DNA of 64,000 nucleotides from a virus: positions 1 to 64,000 of the IMG/VR virus record IMGVR_UViG_3300030044_000014; one strand, 5' to 3'. Numbering within the stretch: the stretch's first letter is position 1; the number at the start of each line of letters is the position of its first letter. Shown piece by piece: positions 1 to 9,124 of the stretch. Below the pieces are notes generated by a model, which was given only the letters and a program-made list of their open reading frames with translations, had not been told where the DNA came from and ran no database searches. The position numbers were made by a program, and so were the translations under genes.

Positions 1-175
1 AGAAGCTGAACTTGAATTGAAGTTTAAAGAGCGGGAACACGAGCTTAAATTGAAGCATGCAGAGATGCTTGCTCAGAAGAAGCTTAAAGAAAAGCTCGCC
101 GAGAAACCAGCACCTAAGGCTCCTGCAAAGAAGCTAAAGAAGTCGGAAGATGAGGAATACGATGTCGAGGATTGA
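1..175 (+). CDS. 3' end of a charged, coiled-coil-like protein (partial)
   Basis: Only the last 57 codons are inside the window; the frame is open from base 2 to a TGA at 173-175. The visible part is almost entirely Lys, Glu, Ala and Leu and would form a long charged helix or coiled coil, then a Pro/Ala/Lys linker and an acidic tail. It overlaps the start of the next gene, as is normal for co-transcribed phage genes. No function can be assigned. By position before the fibre genes it could be a head or neck protein (inference). Confidence 0.75.
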   Translation, partial: EAELELKFKEREHELKLKHAEMLAQKKLKEKLAEKPAPKAPAKKLKKSEDEEYDVED

Positions 176-1394
176 ATTAGAACAAATTAGTGAAAACGAA
201 GTTGAAGTAGTTCTTCCGCCTGAGACTCCAATGGAGATGGTGCAGCAGCTGACTAAAGGTCTGGCTGCTCGCGGCCTCATTGAAGACTTAGCTAAGAGCA
301 CAGTTTCGGTTCGCTACTTCAAGCGTCCTATCGATAAGGCAAACACAGTGGCTGATGAGCTCATCAAGTCTCTTTCTCGCCTTGCGAAAGATGATGAACT
401 TCCATACTGGCATCCTAAAGCTCAGATGGCCAACCAGCGTCGAATCAAAGACGTTGAGATTGGTGAGCGCCGTGCTAAGCTTGGAATTAAGCAACCAACT
501 AACATGTCACCTGCTCCTGAGCCTGGTGTAGTTCCAGCTCCCGCAACGCCAGCTGCACCAGCAGCTCCGGTCGCACCAGGAGTAGCAACCGTTAACACAT
601 CGCCTAAGATGTATGATCACACTCCTACTGCACAACCGACCGCAGGCGGTACTGGTAAGCGCTACGCGTATATCAATGACCCTGTGAGCCAATCTGAGCA
701 TGTAGAAGGCTGTCAGTGCGACAAATGCCTTGATATGGCAAAGTCTGGTTATGGACCTAAAGGCGCAAGCCAATATAACCCTGCTGACAACGCTCGTCGT
801 AAAGCTAACAACACTGGCGATCAGACTGGCTTCGGTGCTAATACAAACACCAAGGCCTACACATCTGCTAAGTTTGCCGGCAAAGACATGCAATCTAGTC
901 CTGCACAGAAACGTCCAGGACCGGTTAAGACAATGAAAGATATGTCTCCGGACGTCGTAGCACAGATCAAAGCAAGACATGAGAGCAAGCTCACTAAGAG
1001 CGGTTGGGCGAACCATAATCCGTTCCCTAGCGCAGAAGAAGAGATCATGCGCCTTGCTAAGAACAAGCCACAAGACGGCGAAGAGGCTGCAGCGCAGCAA
1101 CTTGCTAATCTTATGGCCGGTAAGTCAATGCTAGGTGAAAACGTACCTCCGCAAGTTAAAGCAATGTTTGCAGCTCCTGCTCCGCAACCTACAGATGAAC
1201 AGATGTTCGGCGGTGGCGTCGTAACTGAGGACATGGCTAAGGCTGCAGAACATAAGTGGAATAACAGCTTTAACAACTGGATGCAAGAGGCTGCAAAGCC
1301 TATCACTCAGCGGTTTGCATCCCAGGCTGAAGAAGAAGTGTACTGGGCAAATATTAAAGTTAGTGACAGAGACGACGGACAGTCAGGGTTTTAA
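162..1394 (+). CDS. hypothetical protein, possible virion component
   Basis: About 410 residues. I chose the ATG at 162 over the in-frame ATG at 150 because GAGGA at 152-156 lies 5 nt before it; it overlaps the end of the preceding gene. The N-terminal ~110 residues look globular, followed by a Pro/Ala-rich flexible linker (about residues 117-140), a Cys cluster CQCDKC near residue 184 that could bind metal, and a Gly/Asn/Lys-rich low-complexity middle. The C-terminal third is helical. The linker-plus-domains layout and the position just before fibre genes suggest a structural or assembly protein. I do not recognise the family. Confidence 0.7.
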   Translation: MSRIELEQISENEVEVVLPPETPMEMVQQLTKGLAARGLIEDLAKSTVSVRYFKRPIDKANTVADELIKSLSRLAKDDELPYWHPKAQMANQRRIKDVEIGERRAKLGIKQPTNMSPAPEPGVVPAPATPAAPAAPVAPGVATVNTSPKMYDHTPTAQPTAGGTGKRYAYINDPVSQSEHVEGCQCDKCLDMAKSGYGPKGASQYNPADNARRKANNTGDQTGFGANTNTKAYTSAKFAGKDMQSSPAQKRPGPVKTMKDMSPDVVAQIKARHESKLTKSGWANHNPFPSAEEEIMRLAKNKPQDGEEAAAQQLANLMAGKSMLGENVPPQVKAMFAAPAPQPTDEQMFGGGVVTEDMAKAAEHKWNNSFNNWMQEAAKPITQRFASQAEEEVYWANIKVSDRDDGQSGF

Positions 1395-1454
1395 CCTGAT
1401 AGAATAAGCTTAAGAGTCTGTGAACGGTCACGGATGCTTGGAACTTGGTAAGGT

Positions 1455-2072
1455 ATGTTAGAAAAGAGTTTCCCCGCGGTTTCACCGCAGCTATTTACAG
1501 CGAACGGAACAGCGAATGGTGTTATCACTATTCCTGACACACGTCTATTCAAGGTCAAGCAACACATCCAGATCACCGGAACTGGACTTCTTACTTTAAA
1601 TCTAGAAGTAAAAGAAGTCGCTAGTATCAACGAGATGACCGTTGGCCCTGTCAACGGCAGTATTCTAGCTACAACTGACGTCTCTGCATATACTACAGCA
1701 GTCGCAGCCGCAGTCGGTTGCCCAGCTCCCCAGAAGCGTCCAACCATTGGTGCGGATGACTTCGAACGTGCAGTATATGAAGAAGAACCTGTAGTCGCTA
1801 AAAGAGTTATCCTAGTTGATCAATATGGTCGCCCTATGGGAGGCGAAGACAATCCAATAGTGGCCGACGTTGACGTTACGGTAAATAGCGTAGGACTTTT
1901 TACACTACCATACGACAGCATAGCGGCAGCTTATCCCAGTTCAACAGTAGAAACATATCAATCATATCTAGGCGGCCTGTCAGGAACTCCAGTTCAGTTG
2001 ATAACTGTCACTTATGTTGATGCAACCAAAAATGTTATGCAGAGTGTTGTCAGAACGCCTACGGGTCCATAA
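1455..2072 (+). CDS. hypothetical structural protein (205 aa)
   Basis: Beta-rich sequence with few charged residues and repeated Thr/Val/Ala strands, typical of phage virion proteins. The start ATG is preceded closely by GTAAGG. The stop codon TAA shares its last base with the ATG of the next small gene, so these genes are translationally coupled. No catalytic motif is visible. It sits directly upstream of fibre genes, so a tail, baseplate or decoration role is likely (inference). Confidence 0.65.
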   Translation: MLEKSFPAVSPQLFTANGTANGVITIPDTRLFKVKQHIQITGTGLLTLNLEVKEVASINEMTVGPVNGSILATTDVSAYTTAVAAAVGCPAPQKRPTIGADDFERAVYEEEPVVAKRVILVDQYGRPMGGEDNPIVADVDVTVNSVGLFTLPYDSIAAAYPSSTVETYQSYLGGLSGTPVQLITVTYVDATKNVMQSVVRTPTGP

Positions 2073-2212
2073 TGGCTTACCCAACATGGTTAATACCTCA
2101 AATTGATGCTGTGCCTAAAAGAGATACTTTATGGATTTGTGTTTGTAATATTTGCCACACAGAAACAGACAATTATCTCAGTAAGGCAATAGGGAAATCT
2201 CATGCCATATAA
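2072..2212 (+). CDS. small CxxC protein, 46 aa
   Basis: A 46-codon ORF whose ATG overlaps the TAA of the preceding gene by one base and whose 3' end overlaps the ATG of the next gene (2202). It carries a CVCNIC stretch plus a following His, which could bind a metal ion. The double overlap is the main evidence that it is a gene. Function unknown. Confidence 0.55.
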   Translation: MAYPTWLIPQIDAVPKRDTLWICVCNICHTETDNYLSKAIGKSHAI

Positions 2213-2522
2213 GTTTAACCCATTTACTTCAAATTTAGATTATTACCAATCTGGTGGAAGCGGCAGCGGTGTTACGGGTATTTCTCCTACAACACCCAAT
2301 GCTATAGCCACATGGGTAGATACAGGTGCAACTACGATTCAAAATACAAACACTTTTGTTCAGTCTGGTGGAGCGATTCAATCACCGGGTTTTTTAACTG
2401 ACAGAAGCATAACTACACTTATTTCTATTCCTTCTGAGTACTCTATGATCTCACCGGAATTAGAGATAGAACTGTCTGGAGCTATTGAGATAGAACCAGA
2501 CGGCGAATTAATAATAATTTAA
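2202..2522 (+). CDS. small tail-fibre-associated protein (106 aa)
   Basis: The N-terminus MPYKFNPFTSNLDYY is a form often seen at the start of phage and virophage fibre-like proteins. It continues as a Gly/Ser/Thr-rich beta sequence with no catalytic motif. AGGGAA lies 6-11 nt upstream. It ends 9 nt before the large fibre gene and probably belongs to the same fibre or its attachment point. Confidence 0.6.
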   Translation: MPYKFNPFTSNLDYYQSGGSGSGVTGISPTTPNAIATWVDTGATTIQNTNTFVQSGGAIQSPGFLTDRSITTLISIPSEYSMISPELEIELSGAIEIEPDGELIII

Positions 2523-2531
2523 GGAGATACG

Positions 2532-5500
2532 ATGTCATCACCAGGAACACTTAGATTTGGGCAGGTTGCGACAAAACCGTCTCCGCCACCGTTGGGTTAT
2601 GATCTCATCTACGTTAAAACAGATGACGTTCTCTATATACAAGATTCTTCTGGAGTTGAGGTTGCCCTTGGCTCTGCTAGCGCTATCACCTCTTTAACTG
2701 GCGATGTAACAGGATCTGGTCCTGGCTCTGCTGCCACTACTGTTAACTTTGTAGGTGGAGCTAGTGCCGCTTCTATTGCAGCCGCTGCAACTGCAATTGG
2801 TACTGCAACGCCCCTTAATATTCCAAATACCGTAGTTGAGAGAGATAGCTCTGGTAACTTTGCAGCTGGAATCATTACTGCATCCTTAAATGGAAATGCC
2901 AACACTGCTACAACATCAATAAGCTTTACTGGTAGTTTGTTGGGCGATGTCACCGGAACACAAGGTGCAACTGTTGTTTCGTTTGTGGGTGGTTCTTCAG
3001 CTGCTAATGTGCACAGTGCAGAATTGGCAGCGAATGCAGCGACAGCTTTAAATACTGCGTCTACTATAGTAAAGCGTGATGCATCTGGTAACTTTGCCGC
3101 TAACGTAATCACTGCGTCATTGACAGGCAATGTAACTGGTAATTTAGTAGGTAACGTAACTGGTAACGTAAGTGGATCTGCCGCGTCATTTACCGGCAAT
3201 TTAGCTGGTGATGTTACCGGTACTCAAGGTGCCACTGTCGTTGGTGCTATACAAGGGACTGCAGTTAACCCTACTGCACCAACTGATGCTCAATTCTTAG
3301 TTTATCAAACCGGCATAACTTCTTATAAAGCTGTAAGCATGTCTGGTGCCGCCACTATGTCTGATACTGGAGTAGTTACGCTCACTAACACTTCAGTAAC
3401 CGGCCAACTATTGACAGGATATGCAACAGGCTCTAATACACCTATCACTGCAACAAATTCAATACTAACGGCTTTTGAGAATTTACAGGCTCAGATAGTT
3501 GCTACCGTTGGTGCTGCTATTACTTCACTAATTGGCGATGTAACTGCAACTGGACCTGGAGCTGCGACTGCAACTGTTGTTGCCCTTCAAGGACATGCGG
3601 TCTCTGCGACTGCACCTACCGATGCCCAAATTTTGATCTGGAACTCTGGCACCAGCTCGTGGACTCCAGAGAGCATGTCTGGCGATGTTCACATTACAGA
3701 TCTAGGTGTTACAAGTATAGTTGCCACAACAAACTCTACAATTACCACCCTGTCTGCATTGTCTTTACCTGGTTCTCAGGTTACTGGAAATATTCCTGGA
3801 AATGCGGCAAACATTACGGCCACAACCAACTCTACATTGACGACTCTTACAGCATTGAGTTTGCCAACTACTCAACTCACTGGTACTCTTCAGGCAGCGC
3901 AATTCCCAGCGTTGACTGGCGACGTAACGACTACTGCTGGTTCTCTGGTTACCCATCTAGTTGCTACTACTAACTCTACGTTAACAACTCTTTCTGCATT
4001 GAGTTTACCAACTACTCAATTGACTGGTACTCTACAAGCCGCACAAGAACCTGCACATACCGGAGATGTAACGAATACCGCTGGTTCTCTAGTATTAAGT
4101 CTAGTTGCTACAACGAATTCGACATTGACGACTCTTACAGCGTTAGCTTTGCCAACTACTCAATTGACTGGTACTCTACAAGCCGCACAAGAACCTGCAC
4201 ATACCGGAGATGTAACGAATACCGCTGGTTCTCTGGTTACTCACCTAATTGCTACTACTAACTCTACGTTAACAACTCTTTCTGCATTGAGTTTACCTGG
4301 ATCTCAGGTCACCGGTAACATCGCAGGTAACGCCGCTAATGTTACAGGTGTAGTGGCTATAGTTAACGGTGGCACCGGTCAAACTACAGCAAACGCTGGA
4401 TTTGATGCTCTGTCGCCAATGACTACTCTGGGTGACATCATCTATGAAAATGCAACACCAACTGCTGCTAGACTTCCTGGTAACACTACGACAGCTCGCG
4501 AGTTTTTGACTTCTCAAGGTACAGGTACTCTAGCAAATGCGCCATCATGGAGTTCACTAGTTTCCGGTGATATTCCTAATAATGCTGCAAATACTTCAGG
4601 TACTGCTGCTAACGTTACTGCAACAACTAATAGCACATTGACATCATTACCTAGTTTAACATCTGCCACATCCTTAGCCCTTTTAGGTTCTCAAATCGGC
4701 GGATTTACTCAAGGCAGTGTTATCTTCGCTAGCGCAACTGGAACTCTCACTCAAGATAATGCTAATTTCTACTGGAACGACACTACATTGGCTTTGGGCA
4801 TTGGTGTGCAGCCAGCTACAACAGCAGTTTTAGATATTGTTAACAACTCCGGCACTACTAAGGCCATTCAGGTTACTGGGTATGGCTCTAACGTAGGATT
4901 TAGCGGAAGAGAAGCAGGTGGTACACTTGCAAGTCCTTCTGCTACAACGAGTGGAACAAACTTGACATTCTTCTCTGGTGGAGGTTATGGCGCTACGGCA
5001 TTCGCTGTCGCTAGTACTGGCGTTGTGAACATCGTAGCAGGAGCTACCTTCACTGATACATCTATGCCTACGTACATCGGCTTTAGCGTAACGCCGGTTG
5101 GTTCAGTAACTTCCGCAGAAGCCATGAGGATCGCACCAACAGGACATCTTCTACTCGGAACAACTACGGATGGAAGTCAGCTATTACAAGTTAATGGAAG
5201 TGCTCTCTTCGCTGGTATTGCAACTTTAAGCGTTGCTCCTATTACTTCTAGCTTGACTGGTTATCTATATGGTAATGGTGCTAGTCAGGTTACTGCTTCA
5301 ACAACTATCCCAGGTACCGCTATCACAGGCAACATCTCTGGTAATGCTGCCAATGTGACAGGAATAGTTAACATTGCTAACGGCGGCACTGACCTTTCGA
5401 CTGCGCCAACCAACGGTCAATTATTGGTAGGCAATGGTACTGGATATACTCTAGCTACATTGACCCAAGGTACTGGTATTTCCATTACCAATACTGCTGG

Positions 5501-5816
5501 TGCGATCACGATTGTAAACAATGGCATCACCCCTCTCGTGACCAAAACCGCAAACTACAATATTTTATCTACCGATGGAGCAATTCTTTGTGATACTTCG
5601 GGAGGAGCGTTTACTCTCACTCTACCTTCTCCCACTGGTCTATCTGGTAAAACATTCAAAATCATTGATTCAACTGGATTCTTTCAGGCTAACAACTTAA
5701 CTCTGGCTCCTAATGGTTCAGAGAAAATTGAGGGGTTGGCAGCAAGTAAAGTTCTTCAAACACCATGGGGTTGGTTCAATGTGGTAACTGATGGCGTTTC
5801 GTGGTTTGTAGGTTAA
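2532..5816 (+). CDS. large repeat-rich tail fibre / adhesin (1094 aa)
   Basis: A 1094-residue Thr/Ser/Ala/Gly/Asn-rich protein built of short beta repeats such as LTGDVTGSGPG, ATTNSTLTTLTALSLP and NGGTG, the composition of trimeric phage fibres. Around residues 430-590 there are near-identical 48-residue units (see the repeat at 3817-4310). The C-terminal ~100 residues (from TKTANYNILSTDG) form a more complex, Trp-containing domain, probably the tip or receptor-binding head. Ribosome binding site AAGGAGATAC is just before the ATG. It is followed by three glycine-rich adhesin-like genes, consistent with a host-recognition module. No endosialidase or chaperone autoproteolysis motif was recognised. 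Confidence 0.85.
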   Translation: MSSPGTLRFGQVATKPSPPPLGYDLIYVKTDDVLYIQDSSGVEVALGSASAITSLTGDVTGSGPGSAATTVNFVGGASAASIAAAATAIGTATPLNIPNTVVERDSSGNFAAGIITASLNGNANTATTSISFTGSLLGDVTGTQGATVVSFVGGSSAANVHSAELAANAATALNTASTIVKRDASGNFAANVITASLTGNVTGNLVGNVTGNVSGSAASFTGNLAGDVTGTQGATVVGAIQGTAVNPTAPTDAQFLVYQTGITSYKAVSMSGAATMSDTGVVTLTNTSVTGQLLTGYATGSNTPITATNSILTAFENLQAQIVATVGAAITSLIGDVTATGPGAATATVVALQGHAVSATAPTDAQILIWNSGTSSWTPESMSGDVHITDLGVTSIVATTNSTITTLSALSLPGSQVTGNIPGNAANITATTNSTLTTLTALSLPTTQLTGTLQAAQFPALTGDVTTTAGSLVTHLVATTNSTLTTLSALSLPTTQLTGTLQAAQEPAHTGDVTNTAGSLVLSLVATTNSTLTTLTALALPTTQLTGTLQAAQEPAHTGDVTNTAGSLVTHLIATTNSTLTTLSALSLPGSQVTGNIAGNAANVTGVVAIVNGGTGQTTANAGFDALSPMTTLGDIIYENATPTAARLPGNTTTAREFLTSQGTGTLANAPSWSSLVSGDIPNNAANTSGTAANVTATTNSTLTSLPSLTSATSLALLGSQIGGFTQGSVIFASATGTLTQDNANFYWNDTTLALGIGVQPATTAVLDIVNNSGTTKAIQVTGYGSNVGFSGREAGGTLASPSATTSGTNLTFFSGGGYGATAFAVASTGVVNIVAGATFTDTSMPTYIGFSVTPVGSVTSAEAMRIAPTGHLLLGTTTDGSQLLQVNGSALFAGIATLSVAPITSSLTGYLYGNGASQVTASTTIPGTAITGNISGNAANVTGIVNIANGGTDLSTAPTNGQLLVGNGTGYTLATLTQGTGISITNTAGAITIVNNGITPLVTKTANYNILSTDGAILCDTSGGAFTLTLPSPTGLSGKTFKIIDSTGFFQANNLTLAPNGSEKIEGLAASKVLQTPWGWFNVVTDGVSWFVG
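3817..4310 (+). repeat. tandem 144-bp repeats inside the fibre gene
   Basis: Successive 144-bp (48-codon) units encode ATTNSTLTT(L)xALxLPTTQLTGTLQAAQ followed by a TGDV...AGSLV segment. An 83-base stretch at 4008-4090 recurs exactly at 4152-4234. A 49-base stretch at 3961-4009 recurs exactly at 4249-4297, two periods away. Such identity at DNA level implies recent duplication or gene conversion. Confidence 0.9.
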
Positions 5817-5819
5817 TTT

Positions 5820-6683
5820 ATGTCTAAATATGTAAAACAATTATTCACTACATCTGGAACCTGGACTTGTCCTGCCGGTATTACAAACATAGTAGTTTGG
5901 GGTCGCGGTGGAACTGGCGGAGGCGGTGGCGGAGGTGGCGGATCTGGCGGCTCCACAACTAGCGGTGGAACTGGCGGTGGAAGTGGTGGACCAGGTGGAT
6001 CTCTAACTTCTCTATCTTTTCAACTAACAGTTGTTCCTGGAACCGCTTACACAATAACTATCGGACAAGGTGGAGCCGGTGGTGCCGGTGGTGCAGGTGG
6101 TGTAGCAGGCGGTGCTGGGGGCACTGGAAGTAATGGAATCGTAGGAACTCCATCATCTTTTGATGGTATTTTATCTTTTCAACCTAGTGCTCCTGGTTTT
6201 GGTGGTACTGGAGGAGTAACAGGCGGTGCGAATGGAGTTGCAGGCACATATGGTCCTGGAGAATTTCAAGGAACTCCATCTTTGTCTTTTGCTAGTGGCA
6301 ATGGTGGAGGCCGTGGTTCGGCGGGCTATGCTGGTTACGTACCAGTTGGAGCATGGAATCCATTTTTTACCTACGGCACTGCTGGCGCTGGCGGAAGTGC
6401 CACTTCGGGAATTGGGAGTGGAGGCGGTGGAGGCGGTGGTTCAGCACCAGTTGCAGGAGATGCGACTGGTCCAAACGGCTCTACTGGAGGAAATGGTGGT
6501 GCCTCTGGTTCTAATGGCGGAAATGCTCCAACAGCTTCTTCAGCAATTGCTGGATCAGGTGGACCCGGTGGAGGTGGTGGTGGTGCAGGTGGATTAAAAG
6601 CAACTACTGGAACAACTGGCGGTAACGGCGCAACTGGAGCAACTGGAAGTAACGGTCAGATTATTGTTACGTGGGTGGAATAA
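5820..6683 (+). CDS. glycine-rich adhesin-like protein, copy 1 (287 aa)
   Basis: The N-terminus has the signature TTSGTWTCPAGITNIVVWGRGG, followed by ~230 residues that are mostly Gly with Ala/Ser/Thr and a terminal GQIIVTWVE. This matches the glycine-rich domain of phage tail-tip adhesins and fibre-associated proteins (polyglycine II-type sandwich, as in T-even gp38-like adhesins). It begins 4 nt after the fibre stop. Two further paralogues follow (6683, 7646). Role: probable receptor binding at the fibre tip. It is unclear which copies are in the virion. Confidence 0.8.
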   Translation: MSKYVKQLFTTSGTWTCPAGITNIVVWGRGGTGGGGGGGGGSGGSTTSGGTGGGSGGPGGSLTSLSFQLTVVPGTAYTITIGQGGAGGAGGAGGVAGGAGGTGSNGIVGTPSSFDGILSFQPSAPGFGGTGGVTGGANGVAGTYGPGEFQGTPSLSFASGNGGGRGSAGYAGYVPVGAWNPFFTYGTAGAGGSATSGIGSGGGGGGGSAPVAGDATGPNGSTGGNGGASGSNGGNAPTASSAIAGSGGPGGGGGGAGGLKATTGTTGGNGATGATGSNGQIIVTWVE

Positions 6684-7555
6684 TGGCAAAAATGGTTAGA
6701 GAATTATTCACTACATCTGGAACCTGGACTTGTCCTGCTGGCATTACGAATATTATTGTCTGGGGACGAGGTGGCTCTGGTGGCGGAGCTGGTGGCGGAG
6801 GAGGTGGCGGAGGATCTACTACTGCTGGAGCTGGCGGTGGATCTTCTGGTGGACCAGGCGGAAGTATGGTAACTCTTCCATTTGAACTTATCGTCGTTCC
6901 AGGGACCTCTTATACTATAACCATAGGTACTGGTGGTGCAGGAGGTGCAGGTGGTGCAGGTGGTGTAGCAACTGCTGGTGGATCAATTGGAACTGCTGGT
7001 GGCGCAGGTTCATCTGGTACTGCAACTACCTTTGACGTCCTTTTATCCTTCCAACCAGGTCGCGGTGGAACTGGCGGTGGAGGCGGAGGAAGTGGTGGAC
7101 TTAGTGCTACTGCTGGTGCTGGTGGTTTTGGAACTTATGGCATCTTACCGTTTCAACCGTATGGTGTTGGCGGTGGCGGTGGTGCAGGAACGGCGGGTAA
7201 TGCTGGTCGCACTATATATGGTTCTCAATCTCCATTTTTTGTTAGTGGAGCTGGAGGAGCGGGCGGGGCTTCAGGTGGTGCAGGTGGAGGCGGTGGCGGT
7301 GGTGGAAGTTCAGCTGCTCCAGCAGGAGATGCGACTGGCCCAAGCAGCAGCGCTGCTGGAGGAAATGGTGGTGCCTCTGGTTCTAATGGAGGAAATGGTG
7401 GTGCAGCTTCATCTGCTATATCAGGCTCTGGTGGTGGAGGTGGCGGAGGTGGCGGAGGTGGTGGTACACTTGCAACGACTGGATCCACTGGCGGCATCGG
7501 AGCAAATGGAGCAGCTGGAAGTAACGGTCAAATTATTGTTCAGTGGGTTGAATGA
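6683..7555 (+). CDS. glycine-rich adhesin-like protein, copy 2
   Basis: Paralogue of the gene before it: MAKMVRELFTTSGTWTC start, Gly-rich body, GQIIVQWVE end. The ATG at 6683 overlaps the preceding TAA and matches the start of copies 1 and 3, so I prefer it to the in-frame start 12 nt upstream. Sequence between the conserved ends differs mainly in the length and composition of Gly/Ala loops, as expected for receptor-binding loops under diversifying selection (inference). Confidence 0.8.
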   Translation: MAKMVRELFTTSGTWTCPAGITNIIVWGRGGSGGGAGGGGGGGGSTTAGAGGGSSGGPGGSMVTLPFELIVVPGTSYTITIGTGGAGGAGGAGGVATAGGSIGTAGGAGSSGTATTFDVLLSFQPGRGGTGGGGGGSGGLSATAGAGGFGTYGILPFQPYGVGGGGGAGTAGNAGRTIYGSQSPFFVSGAGGAGGASGGAGGGGGGGGSSAAPAGDATGPSSSAAGGNGGASGSNGGNGGAASSAISGSGGGGGGGGGGGGTLATTGSTGGIGANGAAGSNGQIIVQWVE

Positions 7556-7653
7556 AAAAATACAATTACTTTCAAGTTTTACCTTTGACTGTAGGCCAGA
7601 ATCTATCCATAATTCACACATTATATACATTAATGGCGGTTGTCAATGTCTAA
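7552..7653 (+). CDS. possible 33-aa peptide between adhesin genes
   Basis: The ATG overlaps the TGA of copy 2 (ATGA) and the ORF ends inside the start of copy 3. The peptide (MKKYNYFQVLPL...) is unlike the surrounding Gly-rich frames. The coupling suggests translation, perhaps only to carry ribosomes into copy 3. No function is recognised. Confidence 0.35.
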   Translation: MKKYNYFQVLPLTVGQNLSIIHTLYTLMAVVNV

Positions 7654-8536
7654 ATATGTAAAACGAATTTTCACGTCTTCTGGAACCTGGACTTGCCCTG
7701 CTGGCATTACGAATATAACTGTTATCGGGAGAGGTGGCACTGCCGGAGGTAGTGGTGGAGGAGGAGGCGGTGGTGGTGGTGGAAGTTCTAATGGAGGTGG
7801 TGGTGGATCTGCTGGTTCTTCTGGACCCGCTAATATATCTTTACCGTATCCCGTCACTGTCGTTCCCGGAACTACTTATACGATCACTATCGGGGCAGCA
7901 GGAACTGCAGGCAGCGGAGGCGCTGCTGGAACAATAACAGGTCAAGGTGGTACAGGAGGTCAAGGTGGACCAGGTGGCAGTAGTTCTTTTGGGTCTTTGG
8001 TTTCATTTTTAGGATCTGCATATGATGGTTCTACTGTAGGTGGAGGAGGAACTGCTGCTGGAGTGGGAGCTATTTATTATGACAGCACCTCTCCAAAAGC
8101 ATTTGGAACATTTCAATCATCTGGTCTATCTTTACTATATGCATGTGGAGAAGGTGGTACAGGAGGAGCAGCATCTACTGCAGGTGGCAATGCGACTGAT
8201 ACAACAACATTAGTAGGAGCACTTTCTCCTTTCTTCTTGGCTGGAAGTGGTGCGTTGGGAGGAACTGCCGGTGGTGTTAACGGAGGCGGAGGTGGTGGAG
8301 CTGGTGCGAGTGGCGGCGCTGGAGATGCACCATCCAATATTGGAGCAGCTGGTGGCAATGGTGGTACCTCTGGAGTTGCTGGTAGTGCGGGAGCAAATGC
8401 TTTACCTTCCACCGCTGGATCTGGTGGACTAGGTGGTGGAGGAGGAGGCGGTGGCGGATCAGGTGCCGCTGGAGGGAAGGGTGGCAATGGTAGTGCGGGA
8501 AGTTCTGGACAAATTGTCGTATTGTGGGTAGAGTAA
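7646..8536 (+). CDS. glycine-rich adhesin-like protein, copy 3
   Basis: Third paralogue (MSKYVKRIFTSSGTWTC start, GQIVVLWVE end). I use the ATG at 7646 because it aligns with MSKYVKQLF of copy 1 and has GGCGG 6 nt upstream; an in-frame TTG at 7640 is also possible. It differs more from copies 1 and 2 in the middle, with a less Gly-rich stretch (around FGSLVSFLGSAYDG) that could form an exposed loop. An imperfect hairpin follows the stop at 8549-8565. Confidence 0.8.
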   Translation: MSKYVKRIFTSSGTWTCPAGITNITVIGRGGTAGGSGGGGGGGGGGSSNGGGGGSAGSSGPANISLPYPVTVVPGTTYTITIGAAGTAGSGGAAGTITGQGGTGGQGGPGGSSSFGSLVSFLGSAYDGSTVGGGGTAAGVGAIYYDSTSPKAFGTFQSSGLSLLYACGEGGTGGAASTAGGNATDTTTLVGALSPFFLAGSGALGGTAGGVNGGGGGGAGASGGAGDAPSNIGAAGGNGGTSGVAGSAGANALPSTAGSGGLGGGGGGGGGSGAAGGKGGNGSAGSSGQIVVLWVE

Positions 8537-8587
8537 TATGGAGCACAATCCCCTATTGTGTGATGTAGTTTTACAGAGAGGTGGATC

Positions 8588-9124
8588 TTGATTTACGCGC
8601 AGATAAGAAATAATACAATTGTAAATACATTAGAACTTGAGGATTCAAGTCTTGTATCTTTATTCCAAAATGACTCCAATGGAGTTCCTTATGACTCGGT
8701 TCAACAGATAGACGCTTTGTCTCCTCAACCTGGGATTGGATGGATTTTTGATAATATTGGTTGGAATCCTCCCAACTCAACTACTCCACCACAAAGTGCA
8801 GTTCAAATTTATACAACACTTGTTCAAAATGCTATTATTTTTGGACAAAATCTAACAATTCAATTTGCAACTCAAAATATTATGTCAGGAATTACTCAAT
8901 CGGGTAAAACACAAGCAGTATTAGATTACGCTTCAGACCTTTATACTTACCTTTCTACTGGATCACTCTATGTAGCCATCACAGAAATTCAAACAATGAT
9001 TGCCGATACAAGCGATGCAAAAACTGCTCTTGCCCCTTTTATCACAAATAGCATACTATATTCTTATATGAATCAGATTCAGGGATATCTCAACCTTCCC
9101 TTAACCATAAACCCAGGATCGTAA
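8588..9124 (+). CDS. tail-fibre-associated protein, TTG start
   Basis: 178 residues. No ATG is available; a TTG at 8588 follows a strong ribosome binding site (AGAGAGGTGG, 8576-8584). The N-terminal part (MIYAQIRNNTIVNTLELED..., PGIGWIFDN.GW.PP) resembles the small N-terminal domain common in fibre assembly or hinge proteins of many phages. The rest is helical. Its TAA overlaps the next ATG. Probably a fibre accessory or assembly protein (inference). Confidence 0.6.
   Translation: MIYAQIRNNTIVNTLELEDSSLVSLFQNDSNGVPYDSVQQIDALSPQPGIGWIFDNIGWNPPNSTTPPQSAVQIYTTLVQNAIIFGQNLTIQFATQNIMSGITQSGKTQAVLDYASDLYTYLSTGSLYVAITEIQTMIADTSDAKTALAPFITNSILYSYMNQIQGYLNLPLTINPGS

Noticed and set aside
507-1306. 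Two minus-strand ORFs opposite the 162-1394 gene
   Set aside because: Lie fully inside a well-supported gene, have unnatural Cys/Ser/Arg-rich composition and no ribosome binding site.
7225-8487. Long proline-rich ORFs on the minus strand opposite the glycine-rich genes
   Set aside because: GGN glycine codons on the plus strand read as CCN proline on the other; these are antisense shadows of the adhesin genes without ribosome binding sites.
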